From assembly GCF_015352455.1 (NCBI RefSeq), contig NZ_JADKPN010000002.1, positions 124,001 through 188,000 on the forward strand: a stretch of DNA of 64,000 bases, written 5' to 3'. The notes under the pieces were generated by a model that was not told where the DNA came from, searched no databases, and was given only the letters and a program-made list of their open reading frames with translations. Each line of letters begins with the position of its first letter. Position 1 is the first letter of the stretch. Positions 44,349 to 53,465 of the stretch are shown one piece after another. The position numbers and the translations under genes were made by a program. The DNA comes from Nocardioides islandensis (lineage in GTDB: Bacteria; Actinomycetota; Actinomycetes; Propionibacteriales; Nocardioidaceae).

Positions 44349-46046
44349 TCATTTGTGGGCCAGGGTCTGGGCGGTGGGTAGGTTGAGCAGCGCGTAGGCG
44401 GCTGCCTCGGTGCGGCTGCGTACGCAGAGCTTGGTCAGGATGTTGCTCACGTGGTGGCCCGCGGTCCGGGTGCTGATGAACAGCCGTTCGGCGATCTCGG
44501 TGTTGGAGAGGCCTTCGCACACCAGGCCGAGTACCTCCTGCTCGCGGCGGCTGAGCAGGCTGCCGTCACGTGGGCCGGTGCGGCCCTTAACGCCGAGTCC
44601 GCGCAGGAACGCGGCGGCTCGGTCGGCCTCGGCGGTGGCGCCCATCCGGTCGAGGGACTGGAGCGCACTGCGCGCCTCGGTGATGGCCAGGCCGCGGTCC
44701 TTTCCGACCAGCGACCGGGCGAGGTCCATCCGGGCCCGGCACGCCGCCAGGGGCGCACCGGACTGGGCGAAGCCCAGCGCCGCCGAGCGGAGCAGCCCGG
44801 CGGCCTCGCCGTCTGCTCGGGCGAGCGCGACCTTGCCGGCGGCGTGGTCGCGGTGCGCGCGGTGGAGCGGCGTGTCTGTCGCGGCGGCGAGGTCTGCGAT
44901 GCGCTGTGCGGCGTCCTGTGCGAGCCCGGCGTCGCCGGCGGCCAGGGCAGCGTCGACTAGTTGCGACCGCGCCGGAAGTGTCAGTACCGGGGTTTCCGCC
45001 AGGGCGTCGAGCGCGGCCACGAGACGGTCCACGGCGCGGGCCGGTCGGCCGAGGGCCAGGTCGACGGCAGCGGCGGATGGCGCGCAGTCGGAGTCGCCCT
45101 CGAAGCCGGTGATCAGCGTCTCGGCCTCTTCCAGGCGGCCCTGGAGGACGCGCAGGGCAACCAGGTCGGCCACTGGGTGCAGGCAGCGCGGTCGCAGGCC
45201 CGTCTTGGACATCTGGGAGACCGCGCGAACGAGCTGCTCCTCGGCCGCGTCGAGCCTTCCCGTCACCAGATACACCCCTCCGCAGCATCCGGTGCAGAAC
45301 GCGGAGATGAGATCGGTCGCCGACTGGGTCTCGAAGGGCAGCAGCGGCCCGAACGCGTACGACGACCGGAAGCTGACCAGGAACTTCGCCCAGGGCTCGA
45401 CCATGCCCGGGTCACCGATGAGCCCGGCGACCTCCATCAGCGTGCATAGCGCCTCGCCGACGTACTGCACGTCATGGCCCTCGCCTGAGGTCGCGGCGGT
45501 CATCGCCTCGTGCAGGTCCGAAAGCCCCTCGGCAATGCCGCCAGCACTGACGGTGCAGGCGCCCCGACGGGTCAGCGCCACGATCTCCAGGTCCCGATCA
45601 CCGTGCTCGCGCGCGATCCTCAGCGCCCGGTCGGCGGCGTTGGCGGCGCGTGGATGCGGGCGTCCCATCTCCGACTCCGCCAGGACCAGCCACCCCCGCA
45701 GGCTGCCATCCTCGGGCAGGGTCTCCAACAGCGACCGCGCCCGAGACAGCCACCCGTTGGCCATCTCCCCACGCCGATAAAGGCCCCAATATTGGCGTGC
45801 CAGCCAGATCGCGACAGCTGTCGCTTCGGTGTCGCGGCCGTCGTGACGCAGCCGCGCGAAGACGCGGGCCCGCAGCTCCAGAGCGGTACCCGGATCGTTG
45901 AGCCACCACACCGCCAGCGCCAGCCCGTCCAACGCGTCCGCCGACTCCTCGACCGACAAGGCCGACTCGAAGCAGTCGCGGGCCGCGCCCCACTCCCCCG
46001 CGGCCAAGGCGGACGAGCCGGCCACGAACTGCTCGTGGGCGTCCAC
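44349..46046 (-). CDS. TPR-LuxR transcriptional regulator, paralogue 3
   Basis: A regulator of about 565 residues, with TPR-like repeats from AHEQFVAGSSALAAGEWGAA onward and a C-terminal LuxR domain (LLSRREQEVLGLVCEGLSNT then LFISTRTAGHHVSNILTKLC). It lacks the YCxxIxxC pair of the other three paralogues (here VGEALCTLMEV). GTG at 46046 fits the usual start just before the first repeat; an ATG at 46145 would add 33 poorly conserved residues. The SnoaL gene is next downstream. Confidence 0.88.
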   Translation of the reverse strand: MDAHEQFVAGSSALAAGEWGAARDCFESALSVEESADALDGLALAVWWLNDPGTALELRARVFARLRHDGRDTEATAVAIWLARQYWGLYRRGEMANGWLSRARSLLETLPEDGSLRGWLVLAESEMGRPHPRAANAADRALRIAREHGDRDLEIVALTRRGACTVSAGGIAEGLSDLHEAMTAATSGEGHDVQYVGEALCTLMEVAGLIGDPGMVEPWAKFLVSFRSSYAFGPLLPFETQSATDLISAFCTGCCGGVYLVTGRLDAAEEQLVRAVSQMSKTGLRPRCLHPVADLVALRVLQGRLEEAETLITGFEGDSDCAPSAAAVDLALGRPARAVDRLVAALDALAETPVLTLPARSQLVDAALAAGDAGLAQDAAQRIADLAAATDTPLHRAHRDHAAGKVALARADGEAAGLLRSAALGFAQSGAPLAACRARMDLARSLVGKDRGLAITEARSALQSLDRMGATAEADRAAAFLRGLGVKGRTGPRDGSLLSRREQEVLGLVCEGLSNTEIAERLFISTRTAGHHVSNILTKLCVRSRTEAAAYALLNLPTAQTLAHK

Positions 46047-46146
46047 GTCTTCGATGATCGCACCAATCTGCGTAACGCGGAGCCGCTGCTTCAAGGCCCC
46101 AGCCCCCGAGCCATCGCGACGACTGCGTTGTGCTCGTCGAGTCACG

Positions 46147-46519
46147 CAACCATCGACACCGCGGCGTCATGCGATTCGAACGCGCGGGACCGGCGACACA
46201 CGCGTCATAGTCTGAGGCCGCGGCTGGTCGAAATCGCCAGCGCGTCGCACGGTGGCATGGCGGGCGGACATTTCTGTCGGATGGGTCGTGCCCATTGCTA
46301 ACCAGCCGTCACCGGTGCTCGGCGAGGACGTACGCGTGAGGGTCACCCTCGGCGGTGTGACCGACGGTTGTCCGAGAACACGTGAGGGAATTTGAACCTG
46401 TGCCCACGCGTCTCAGTGAGACGGCGCCAAGAGTGCACCCGACACGGGATGTGACGGAGTACCACGGAGTCGCAGCGCGAGTTTGTGGCAGGTTTCTCGC
46501 CGGTGGGTTCAAATCCAAG
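46147..46519. other. Intergenic DNA with tRNA T-arm-like scraps
   Basis: No gene is recognisable. Two short sequences resemble tRNA T arms: TTTGAACC at about 46390 (minus sense) and GGTTCAAATCC at about 46506 (plus sense). Neither folds into a T arm with a paired stem, so they may be leftovers of repeated integration and excision or chance. Confidence 0.4.
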
Positions 46520-46556
46520 CCGGCCCCCGACCGCGTTTTCGCAGGTCAGGGGCCGG
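46520..46556 (-). terminator. Hairpin terminator beside second tRNA fragment
   Basis: CCGGCCCCcGACC pairs with GGTCaGGGGCCGG around a GCGTTTTCGCA loop, a 12-13-bp stem. On the minus strand it follows the tRNA fragment by about six bases, the same layout as at 21501 but with unrelated sequence. Confidence 0.6.
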
Positions 46557-46561
46557 ATTTC

Positions 46562-46762
46562 GTAGCGGGGGCAGGATTTGAACCTGCGACCTCTGGATGA
46601 GATCGGCCGCTACGGAACAGCTCGGATGATCGCGGATCTCCTCGGGTTTACGCGGAGAGACCTCGCGGTCAGGTTCGGAGTCTAACGGGCCGTCACGGGA
46701 TGGATGCCGACTGTAAGTGGCCAGTTTCTGGCTGCGGATCGAATCCCTCCGCGCCGTGACTC
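46562..46762 (-). repeat. 201-bp direct repeat, copy 2, ending in a tRNA 3' half
   Basis: This copy shares about 185 of 201 positions with 21553-21753 and has the same orientation. Positions 46596 to 46562 (minus strand) are the tRNA-like 3' half, identical in both copies. Homology stops exactly after the acceptor-strand GCTAC, as expected for an att core at a tRNA end. Together the two copies bound 24.8 kb. Confidence 0.75.
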
Positions 46763-46926
46763 GTGCCGTCGCGTCCAACGGACTCGCCTTACCTTCGCGG
46801 CCGGCCAGCGCACTCTGATGTGGATGATCGTGCGCTGCTAGGCGGGCAGCCCGCCCGCGGTCGGGTCGCAGCATGCGGGGTCGGATGCCCCACGGGCACT
46901 GTGCGCGTCGACGTCGATGTCAGTGC

Positions 46927-47238
46927 TCATGGGGTGAACCGTCCGATCCAGCGCAGTACCGGGCCGATGACCGGGAGGCGTTGCCACCCGTGGTCGATCA
47001 CCGCGCGGCGCGCCGCCCGCAGCACATCCCTGGCCCGGCCCGGCAGTGAAGGGCGCAACTGATCGCGTCGTTCGTTCGCTCGCAGCGCGAGGTAGTCCGC
47101 GCAGGACAGGCATACAGCGACCTTGGGATGCTTGTTCAGGTGTAACAGCCTCGACGGAGGGTTCGGGGTACCGCAGCACCAACAGTCGGTCTGCGGTTCG
47201 GCCTCGTCGACCTGGACGGGACTAGATGTCGCGGACAT
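46927..47238 (-). CDS. Small zinc-ribbon-like protein
   Basis: A 103-residue protein with CWCCGTPNPPSRLLHLNKHP and VCLSCADYLALRANERRD, giving two CxxC-type pairs that suit a zinc ribbon. The C-terminal half is basic and helical. The ATG at 47238 is followed by a 17-residue linker. Role unknown; nucleic-acid or protein binding is a guess. Confidence 0.6.
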   Translation of the reverse strand: MSATSSPVQVDEAEPQTDCWCCGTPNPPSRLLHLNKHPKVAVCLSCADYLALRANERRDQLRPSLPGRARDVLRAARRAVIDHGWQRLPVIGPVLRWIGRFTP

Positions 47239-47375
47239 CGCGGCGTTCCCTTCCTCAGTTTCTACCGCCATCCTCCCCCAGAGCCCCAGGACGCAATCTG
47301 CCTGCAGGATCGTGCGCCTGCCCGATGGCACCGGAGGCCTAGCCTGGACGCGGGGTAGCGACCGTGGAGGCGACC

Positions 47376-47900
47376 ATGGACACCGATCAGATCTGCGGAG
47401 AGCTGGATCGTGTTCGCAAGGACTACCGACATCTGCTCGACACCGCCACGGTTGCTGAGCTTCGCAGGCCAACCAAGGGCACGAAGTGGAACAACGAGCA
47501 GCTGCTCTTCCACATGCTCTTCGGGTATCTGCTGGTGCGGAACCTACGTCTGCTCGTCTGGGGGTTTTCGCGGCTTCCCGACGGCGCGTCGAAAGGGTTC
47601 GCCGCGCTTCTGAACGCTGGCACGCGCCCATTCCACGTCGTCAACTACCTGGGCTCCTTGTTCGGCGCGCGCACCTTGGGCCATCCGCGGATGCAGCGAC
47701 TCATGGACCACGTGCTCAGTGGCCTTCAGGCGTCACTACGAGCACAGCCGGACTCGGCGCTCGACCGCGGTATGCATTTCCCGGTCGGTTGGGACCCCTA
47801 CTTCAAGGACTACATGACCCTGCGGGACCTCTACCACTACCCCACCCAGCACTACGACCACCACCGTCAGCAGCTGACCCTTGCCGGGGTGCGGGACTAG
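47376..47900 (+). CDS. DinB/mycothiol-transferase-like protein
   Basis: A 174-residue four-helix-bundle protein: DRVRKDYRHLLDTATVAELR, KGTKWNNEQLLFHMLFGYLL and LRDLYHYPTQHYDHHRQQLT. The three histidine positions (H51 and the HxxxxxH cluster) fit the DinB metal site. Such proteins can be thiol-dependent transferases in actinomycetes. The ATG at 47376 has GGAGG six bases upstream. Confidence 0.78.
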   Translation: MDTDQICGELDRVRKDYRHLLDTATVAELRRPTKGTKWNNEQLLFHMLFGYLLVRNLRLLVWGFSRLPDGASKGFAALLNAGTRPFHVVNYLGSLFGARTLGHPRMQRLMDHVLSGLQASLRAQPDSALDRGMHFPVGWDPYFKDYMTLRDLYHYPTQHYDHHRQQLTLAGVRD

Positions 47901-48130
47901 TGGGGAGCGAAGAGCTCGGAAACGCGATCGCCGAGGCCTCAGGCTCGCGCCCTGGACTCGCGTGGCCCCGGCGGCGGTTCGCGGATGGGTCATCCGCCAC
48001 GGCCGGCACAACGCCCCTCATATGTCGATGCTGCACGGGGTGGACGAAGGCTGCCGCAGCGCAGGCCCCAGAGCTCGCTGTCTGCGGTTGGCCGTCTGCG
48101 GGTCGTTTCGGTGCCCTCGGACCTTCCGGT

Positions 48131-48946
48131 TTATCTCCGCGCAGTGGTCAATACAGCATTGCCGTCGAATCGGAGCGCATCGCCATCGAGGTAGGTGTGC
48201 CAGGCGGTCGTGACGTCCCGCTCGAGTGCCGCACGCTCGTCGTCGCCGATCTCCCCGATCGGCCCGGCCAGCGGTGTGCTGTGCACGTACTGCCACAGGA
48301 ACTCGCGCGGCGGCGGAAGCATGACGCGCAGCGGCTTGAACTCCACCGAGACCGATCGCAGATCAGCGCCCTCCGCCAGGTCACGCAGTTCCTGATGCTC
48401 GTGCAGCGAGAAGACGTGTCGCACGAATGCGGCCACCTCGGGCTTCACGTGACGGGCGAGGGCCTGAGCCAAGATCTCGAAGACAGGAGGGGTCGGACCG
48501 ACAGTCGCGATCACGACACGTCCGCCGGGGGCGAGCACGCGGTGGATCTCGCGCATGGCCGCAGATCGGTCCGGCACGAACTGCAGGCCCAGCGAGCACG
48601 TCACGACATCGAACGAAGCGTCCTGGCACGGGATGGACTCCGCGCTGGACTCGTGCCACTCGATCGAGGTCGGGGACACGGATCGGGCGACCGCGAGCAT
48701 GGCCGGGTTGACGTCCAACCCCGCCACGAGGCCTTCCGGGCCGACGAGCTCCGAGGCACGCCGCGTCACAATGCCCGTGCCGCACGCGACGTCCAGTACA
48801 CGCTCACCGCTGCTCAGCCCAGCCACCTCGAGTAGGGCGGTAGCCCAGGCCGTGCCGATGGTGGGGACGAAGTACCGTTCGTAGTTCTCGGCAGGCTTGC
48901 CGCCGTAGTGGCTGAAGCTGACCTCTGGCGTCGAGTCGGTTTTCAT
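48131..48946 (-). CDS. Class I SAM-dependent methyltransferase (UbiE-like)
   Basis: A 271-residue enzyme with the SAM motif RVLDVACGTGIVTRRASELV, motif II GLDVNPAMLAVARS, FDVVTCSLGLQFVPDRSAAM and LAPGGRVVIATVG. The N-terminus VSFSHYGGKPAENYERYFVP is typical of UbiE-like proteins of unknown substrate. It is divergent from the AraC-type regulator at 49059, which may control it. Confidence 0.9.
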   Translation of the reverse strand: MKTDSTPEVSFSHYGGKPAENYERYFVPTIGTAWATALLEVAGLSSGERVLDVACGTGIVTRRASELVGPEGLVAGLDVNPAMLAVARSVSPTSIEWHESSAESIPCQDASFDVVTCSLGLQFVPDRSAAMREIHRVLAPGGRVVIATVGPTPPVFEILAQALARHVKPEVAAFVRHVFSLHEHQELRDLAEGADLRSVSVEFKPLRVMLPPPREFLWQYVHSTPLAGPIGEIGDDERAALERDVTTAWHTYLDGDALRFDGNAVLTTARR

Positions 48947-49058
48947 CGTTCGCTCCTTCCGTGCGTTGCGAGATGGCGCCATTCTGGAAGCGCACGCACC
49001 CGGTCAGGAATGACCGCGAGACCCAGATGGATGACCGAAATGGCAGGGGGTCGACCCC

Positions 49059-50045
49059 GTGACCGAAGTCGCCGGGCCCCCGGAGGCGCTCGATCAGGCC
49101 CTTGAGCGGCTCCGGCTCGAAGGCGCCCTCTTCATGCGCTGCGAGTTCTCGGAGAGCTGGACCTTCGAGGGAGGGGGCGGGCCGGGCTTCGCCGCGATGA
49201 TGCACCCGGGGGCGGAGCGTCTCGTACTGTTCCACGTCATCGCCTCGGGGCGGTGCTGGGTGGCGCTCCCGGGCGGCGAGCGCTACTGGGCGAGCGCCGG
49301 CGAGGTGATCGTCCTGCCGTACGGCGACGAGTTCACGATGGGCGGCGTCGAGGCGACGACACCGGTCCAGATCGCCAGCATCGTCCCACCGCCGCCGTGG
49401 ACCGGAATGCCAGTGGTCCGCTATGGCGGTGGCGGGGATCGTACGGACGTCGTGTGTGGATGCCTCTATTCAGAGGACGCCCTGTTCGATCCGGGTCGGG
49501 CCGCTTTCCCCCCGGCGTTCGTGGTTCGGCCGGCGGACGGGCCCGCAAGGAGCTGGTTCGACGCGAGCATCGCCTACGCACTGGAAGAGTCGTCGGGCAA
49601 GGTGCCGGCTCGCACATCGACAAGGCTCCCCGAGCTACTCGTCACCGAGGCACTCCGGATGCATCTCGCGACGGCCCCCGCGGCGGAGCGCGGCTGGATC
49701 GTCGGGCTACGCGATCCCCTGCTGGGACCTGCGATGGCAGCGATCCACGCAGCTCCGGAACGAAGGTGGACAGTTGACGAGCTGGCTGTCCAGGCCGGGG
49801 TGTCACGCTCGCGCCTCGACGCTCGCTTCCGCGAGGTTCTCGGGCGTTCGCCGATCCGCTATCTCAACGAATGGCGCATGCACATGGCGCAGGACCTGCT
49901 AGCCACCACGGACATCACGGTCGCGGCGATCGCCCGCAGGGTGGGATACGACGCGGAAGAGGCGTTCAGTCGAGCGTTCAAACGCGCGCACGGGCGGTCC
50001 CCAGCCTTGTGGCGCACGGCCCGGGCGGGCAGGTCGGCAAGGTAG
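49059..50045 (+). CDS. AraC-family transcriptional regulator with cupin domain
   Basis: A 328-residue regulator. An N-terminal cupin_6 sensor has SGRCWVALPGGERYWASAGE, and the C-terminal AraC domain has two helix-turn-helices: RRWTVDELAVQAGVSRSRLD, and ITVAAIARRVGYDAEEAFSR followed by AFKRAHGRSPALWR. The GTG start at 49059 begins shortly before the sensor. It is divergent from the methyltransferase at 48946. Confidence 0.92.
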   Translation: MTEVAGPPEALDQALERLRLEGALFMRCEFSESWTFEGGGGPGFAAMMHPGAERLVLFHVIASGRCWVALPGGERYWASAGEVIVLPYGDEFTMGGVEATTPVQIASIVPPPPWTGMPVVRYGGGGDRTDVVCGCLYSEDALFDPGRAAFPPAFVVRPADGPARSWFDASIAYALEESSGKVPARTSTRLPELLVTEALRMHLATAPAAERGWIVGLRDPLLGPAMAAIHAAPERRWTVDELAVQAGVSRSRLDARFREVLGRSPIRYLNEWRMHMAQDLLATTDITVAAIARRVGYDAEEAFSRAFKRAHGRSPALWRTARAGRSAR

Positions 50046-50269
50046 TGATGTGCCGGACCCTTCGTCTGCCGTGTACATGCTGACGAGCCGGTCGCTGGTG
50101 GGTGTGCCGTGAGGTCGACATCTTGTGGTGATCAGTCCAACCTCCGCGCTCGACATCAGTGAAATTGCTGAGGTGTCCCTGCGGGAAGATCGTCAATCCA
50201 CCCGATGTGGCAGCTGGCTCCGGCTTCCTACCGTCGCTTCAAGAGCACAACCCAGCGATGGAGGACATC

Positions 50270-50662
50270 ATGAGCACCCACCCGAATGTTGCGGTCATCG
50301 ACCGGATGACCCAGGCGATCGTGGAGAACGACCGAGAGACGCTGAGCCGTATCTTCACCGACGACATGGTCTTTCACGGCCGTGGTCCGATTCCGTTCGC
50401 AGGCGACCACGATGGAGTCGACGGCTTGCTGGCGGCTCTTGGCACCGTCTTCGCTCTGACCGACGGGGATGTGAAGCTCGAGCAGCTGTCCTGCCTGGCT
50501 GACGACGAATGGGGGGCGGAGTGGGAGCACGCCGTCTTTGGCCGCAACGGGCGGACGTTGGAGATGAACGACTCCTTCGTCTACCGGTTCGACGACGGTC
50601 GAATCCGCGAGATGTGGTTCATCGCGGCCGGACCAGCCGAGGCTGCGTCGTTCTGGGCATAG
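50270..50662 (+). CDS. SnoaL-like (NTF2-fold) protein
   Basis: A 130-residue protein: VAVIDRMTQAIVENDRETLS, MVFHGRGPIPFAGDHDGVDG, EWEHAVFGRNGRTLEMNDSF and VYRFDDGRIREMWFIAAGP. The start at 50270 has GGAGG six bases upstream. It lies 27 bp upstream of the TPR-LuxR gene at 50690 and is probably in the same operon. Substrate unknown. Confidence 0.85.
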   Translation: MSTHPNVAVIDRMTQAIVENDRETLSRIFTDDMVFHGRGPIPFAGDHDGVDGLLAALGTVFALTDGDVKLEQLSCLADDEWGAEWEHAVFGRNGRTLEMNDSFVYRFDDGRIREMWFIAAGPAEAASFWA

Positions 50663-50689
50663 ACGTCGTACTCGCGCGAGACTGAAGCC

Positions 50690-52318
50690 GTGGGCGACGG
50701 AATCGGACGCGCACGCGACGCGTTCGACAAGCAGGCCTGGCGGCGGGCATACGACGAGTTGTCCGCGGCCGCGGTCGTCGAGCCGCTCGAGGTCGAGGAT
50801 CTCGAGCGACTCGCGTCCGCGGCGTACCTCGCCGGACTCAGCGACGAGAGCCGGTCCGCGTGGATCAGCGCGCACGAGAAGTGTGCCCACGTCGGCGACG
50901 TTGCACGTGCGGTCCGGTGCGCCTTCTGGCTGGCTTTCGGGCTGTTGAACGCCGGCGACCTGGCGCGCGGCGGCGGTTGGGTCGACCGCGCCCAGCGGCT
51001 CCTGGACGACCGCAAGATCGACTCCGTCGAACGCGGTTACCTGCGCTACGCGGCCGCGCTGCGTGCGGCGTTCTCCGGCGACGTGAGAGCCGGGCACGAG
51101 GGGTTTCACGCGGCGGCGGAGATCGGCGTCCTCTTCCACGACCCCGAACTGGCTGCGCTGGCACGGATCGGCGAAGGCAGGTGCCTGATCTGGCTCGACC
51201 GAGTGGACGAGGGGGTCGCCCTGCTCGACGAGGGGATGGTCGCCATCGAGGCCAACGACGTCTCGGCGATCGCGATCGGCGATGCCTACTGCACCGCGAT
51301 CGAGGGCTGCACCGAACTGTTCGATGTCCGCCGCGCCCACACGTGGACTGCCGCGCTGAGCCGCTGGGTCGACGGCCAGCCAGAGCTCATGCTGTACCGA
51401 GGTCAGTGCCTGATCCATCGCGCGGAGATGCTGCACCTTCGCGGCGACTGGGACGCCGCCGCCGACCAGATCGAGGAGGCTTACCGCCGCCTGGCCGACC
51501 CGGTGGGGCAACGGTCGCGGGGCGCCGCAGCCTACCTGAAGGGTGACCTGCACCGGCTCCGTGGCCAGGATCGCGCCGCGGAGGCCCAGTTCCAACTGGC
51601 CAGCGAGCTCGGCCGCGACCCGCAGCCGGGGCTGGCGCTGCTGCGCTTGGCCACGGGAAAGGTCGACGCGGCCGCCGCCTCCATCCGGAGGGCCTATCAG
51701 GAGGCTGGTGACCCCATGTCACGCGCGCGACTGGCTGCCGGCTACGTCGAGATCACCCTCGCCAGCGGTGATGTCGCCGCCGCGCGATCTGCCGCTGACG
51801 AGCTCGGCACGGTGGCCAGCATGCTCGGACGGCCTCTGCCGACCGTGCTGCACTTGCAGCTCCTGGGTGCCGTGCTGCTGGCGGAGGATCAGCCCGAACC
51901 CGCACTGTCCGCGCTACGGCGAGCGCTGGCCGGCTGGCGCGACCTGGACGCGGTCTACGAGGCGGCCCGCACGCGGATGCTGATCGCTGCCGCCTGCCGA
52001 GCGATGGGCGACGACGACAGTGCCGAGATGGAGCTCGCCGGTGCGATCCCGGTCTTTGATCGCCTCAACGCGGTCCGCGACGCAGCCGCTGCCCGGGCCG
52101 GGCTGCACCTCGCAGCCCCGCCGTCCAGCGGTCTGACCAGCCGCGAGGAAGAGGTCCTCGCCCAGATCGCCAAGGGGCTCACCAACCGTCAGATCGCCGA
52201 GCGTCTCGTCGTCAGCGAGAAGACCGTGGCCACCCACGTCGGCCACATCCTCACCAAGCTGGGACTGCCCAGCCGCGCCGCAGCCACCGCCTACGCGTAC
52301 GAACACGATCTGCACTGA
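50690..52318 (+). CDS. TPR-LuxR transcriptional regulator, paralogue 4
   Basis: A 542-residue regulator: TPR-like repeats, then a LuxR domain (LTSREEEVLAQIAKGLTNRQ then RLVVSEKTVATHVGHILTKL). Shared segments with paralogues 1 and 2 are LLDEGMVAIEAN, YCTAIEGCTEL and the GQCLIHRAEMLHLRGDWDAA stretch. No Walker A motif. It is downstream of the SnoaL gene. Confidence 0.9.
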   Translation: MGDGIGRARDAFDKQAWRRAYDELSAAAVVEPLEVEDLERLASAAYLAGLSDESRSAWISAHEKCAHVGDVARAVRCAFWLAFGLLNAGDLARGGGWVDRAQRLLDDRKIDSVERGYLRYAAALRAAFSGDVRAGHEGFHAAAEIGVLFHDPELAALARIGEGRCLIWLDRVDEGVALLDEGMVAIEANDVSAIAIGDAYCTAIEGCTELFDVRRAHTWTAALSRWVDGQPELMLYRGQCLIHRAEMLHLRGDWDAAADQIEEAYRRLADPVGQRSRGAAAYLKGDLHRLRGQDRAAEAQFQLASELGRDPQPGLALLRLATGKVDAAAASIRRAYQEAGDPMSRARLAAGYVEITLASGDVAAARSAADELGTVASMLGRPLPTVLHLQLLGAVLLAEDQPEPALSALRRALAGWRDLDAVYEAARTRMLIAAACRAMGDDDSAEMELAGAIPVFDRLNAVRDAAAARAGLHLAAPPSSGLTSREEEVLAQIAKGLTNRQIAERLVVSEKTVATHVGHILTKLGLPSRAAATAYAYEHDLH

Positions 52319-52435
52319 ACCGGGTCCAGATCGTCGCCGGCTCAGCGGACTTTCGGCATCGTGGTCGCAGTGCGATGACATGTACGGCGCGCACACCGGT
52401 GGTCGGCCCGCCCGCGACCACCGGACCTGAGCCGG

Positions 52436-52801
52436 TCAGGCGAACGCCACCGTCTTCGCGCCGGCCACCACTTCCTCGACGACCTTGGCGGCCCCGACGA
52501 TGGTGGAGCCCTTCACCAGTTGATCCTCGGCGATCCCGCGGGGCTTGGCGCAGGCGCCGCACAGCCAGACCTGACCGCCGTTGTCGATGAACTCGGCGTA
52601 CAGGTCGGCCAGGGCGGGCAGACCGGGCTGGGCGATGCCGTCAGTCCCGCCGTGCGTCCCGAGCCACACCGCCTCGATGGTGCACAGCACGATCGCCTCT
52701 TGTCCCGCGGCTGCCGCGATGTTGGCGGCGACGAACGGGAGCGTGGCCCGCTCGGGGTGTTCCTTGCCGTAGGTGCAGTTGAAGATCAGCTTGTCGCTCA
52801 T
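52436..52801 (-). CDS. DsrE-family sulfur-relay-like protein
   Basis: A 121-residue DsrE/TusD-like protein: NCTYGKEHPERATLPFVAAN, QEAIVLCTIEAVWLGTHGG, and VWLCGACAKPRGIAEDQLVK with a CxxC. The DsrE fold accepts persulfide from rhodanese or TusA partners. It lies one base after the NTF2-TusA fusion, with the nickel-binding-like gene upstream, so all three are one transcript. Confidence 0.88.
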   Translation of the reverse strand: MSDKLIFNCTYGKEHPERATLPFVAANIAAAAGQEAIVLCTIEAVWLGTHGGTDGIAQPGLPALADLYAEFIDNGGQVWLCGACAKPRGIAEDQLVKGSTIVGAAKVVEEVVAGAKTVAFA

Positions 52802-52802
52802 C

Positions 52803-53465
52803 TCAACGTCTCCTTTCCACACTCACCAGGAGGCGCCCGTCGGGGGTCGCCTCGATCGAACGAACGGCGTGACCCATCAGGCGAGCCAGGGAGGGTAGGT
52901 CCTCCTTCGCGGCCGGGTCACTGGTGCTCACCACGAGCACGTGGCCGACCGGGATGCTGCCGATGTTGTCGCGGAAGGCTCCCGCAAGTCCGTCGGCGCA
53001 TCCGAGGTCACCTGCGTCGTACTCGTGCGCCTGCCCTGACTCCTCCGAGGCGATCCTCCGGAAGCCCGAGCAGAGCAGATCGATGGACGTGATCCGACCG
53101 TCATCAGCGAGGTCGAGCATCACGTGCTGTTCGATCAGATGCCCGCCACCAGGTCGGTGGACCCGGAGACGGTAGGTCACCGCGACCCGGCCGCCGACCT
53201 CGGCACTGGTCGAAGCCAGCACCTCGATCTCGTCGGCATCCGCGAACCAGCTGGTGATCCGGTCGACGGCGGCGCCGGCCCCAGAGTCGGCCGTCGGACC
53301 GCTCGGCAGCAGCATCCGGAACCGCAGCTCGTCGGCCAGCAGCGAACGCAGGGAGTCGATGTCCCTTGTGGTCACCGCTGTGACGAACGCGGCACCGACG
53401 TCGCGGGACGGCGTCGAGGACGCCGGAGCAGGGTCGGGGGCACGGAGCGTGAGCATGGCCGTCAC
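52803..53465 (-). CDS. NTF2-like domain fused to TusA-like domain
   Basis: A 220-residue fusion. Residues 22-140 are an NTF2/SnoaL-like domain (VGAAFVTAVTTRDIDSLRSL, VMLDLADDGRITSIDLLCSG). Residues 148-220 are TusA/SirA-like: EYDAGDLGCADGLAGAF with C156, the TusA active-site position though followed by Ala rather than Pro, and STSDPAAKEDLPSLARLMGH, the usual TusA second half. The GTG at 53465 overlaps the upstream stop. Fusion of these two folds is unusual. Its partner is the adjacent DsrE protein by context. Confidence 0.8.
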   Translation of the reverse strand: MTAMLTLRAPDPAPASSTPSRDVGAAFVTAVTTRDIDSLRSLLADELRFRMLLPSGPTADSGAGAAVDRITSWFADADEIEVLASTSAEVGGRVAVTYRLRVHRPGGGHLIEQHVMLDLADDGRITSIDLLCSGFRRIASEESGQAHEYDAGDLGCADGLAGAFRDNIGSIPVGHVLVVSTSDPAAKEDLPSLARLMGHAVRSIEATPDGRLLVSVERRR

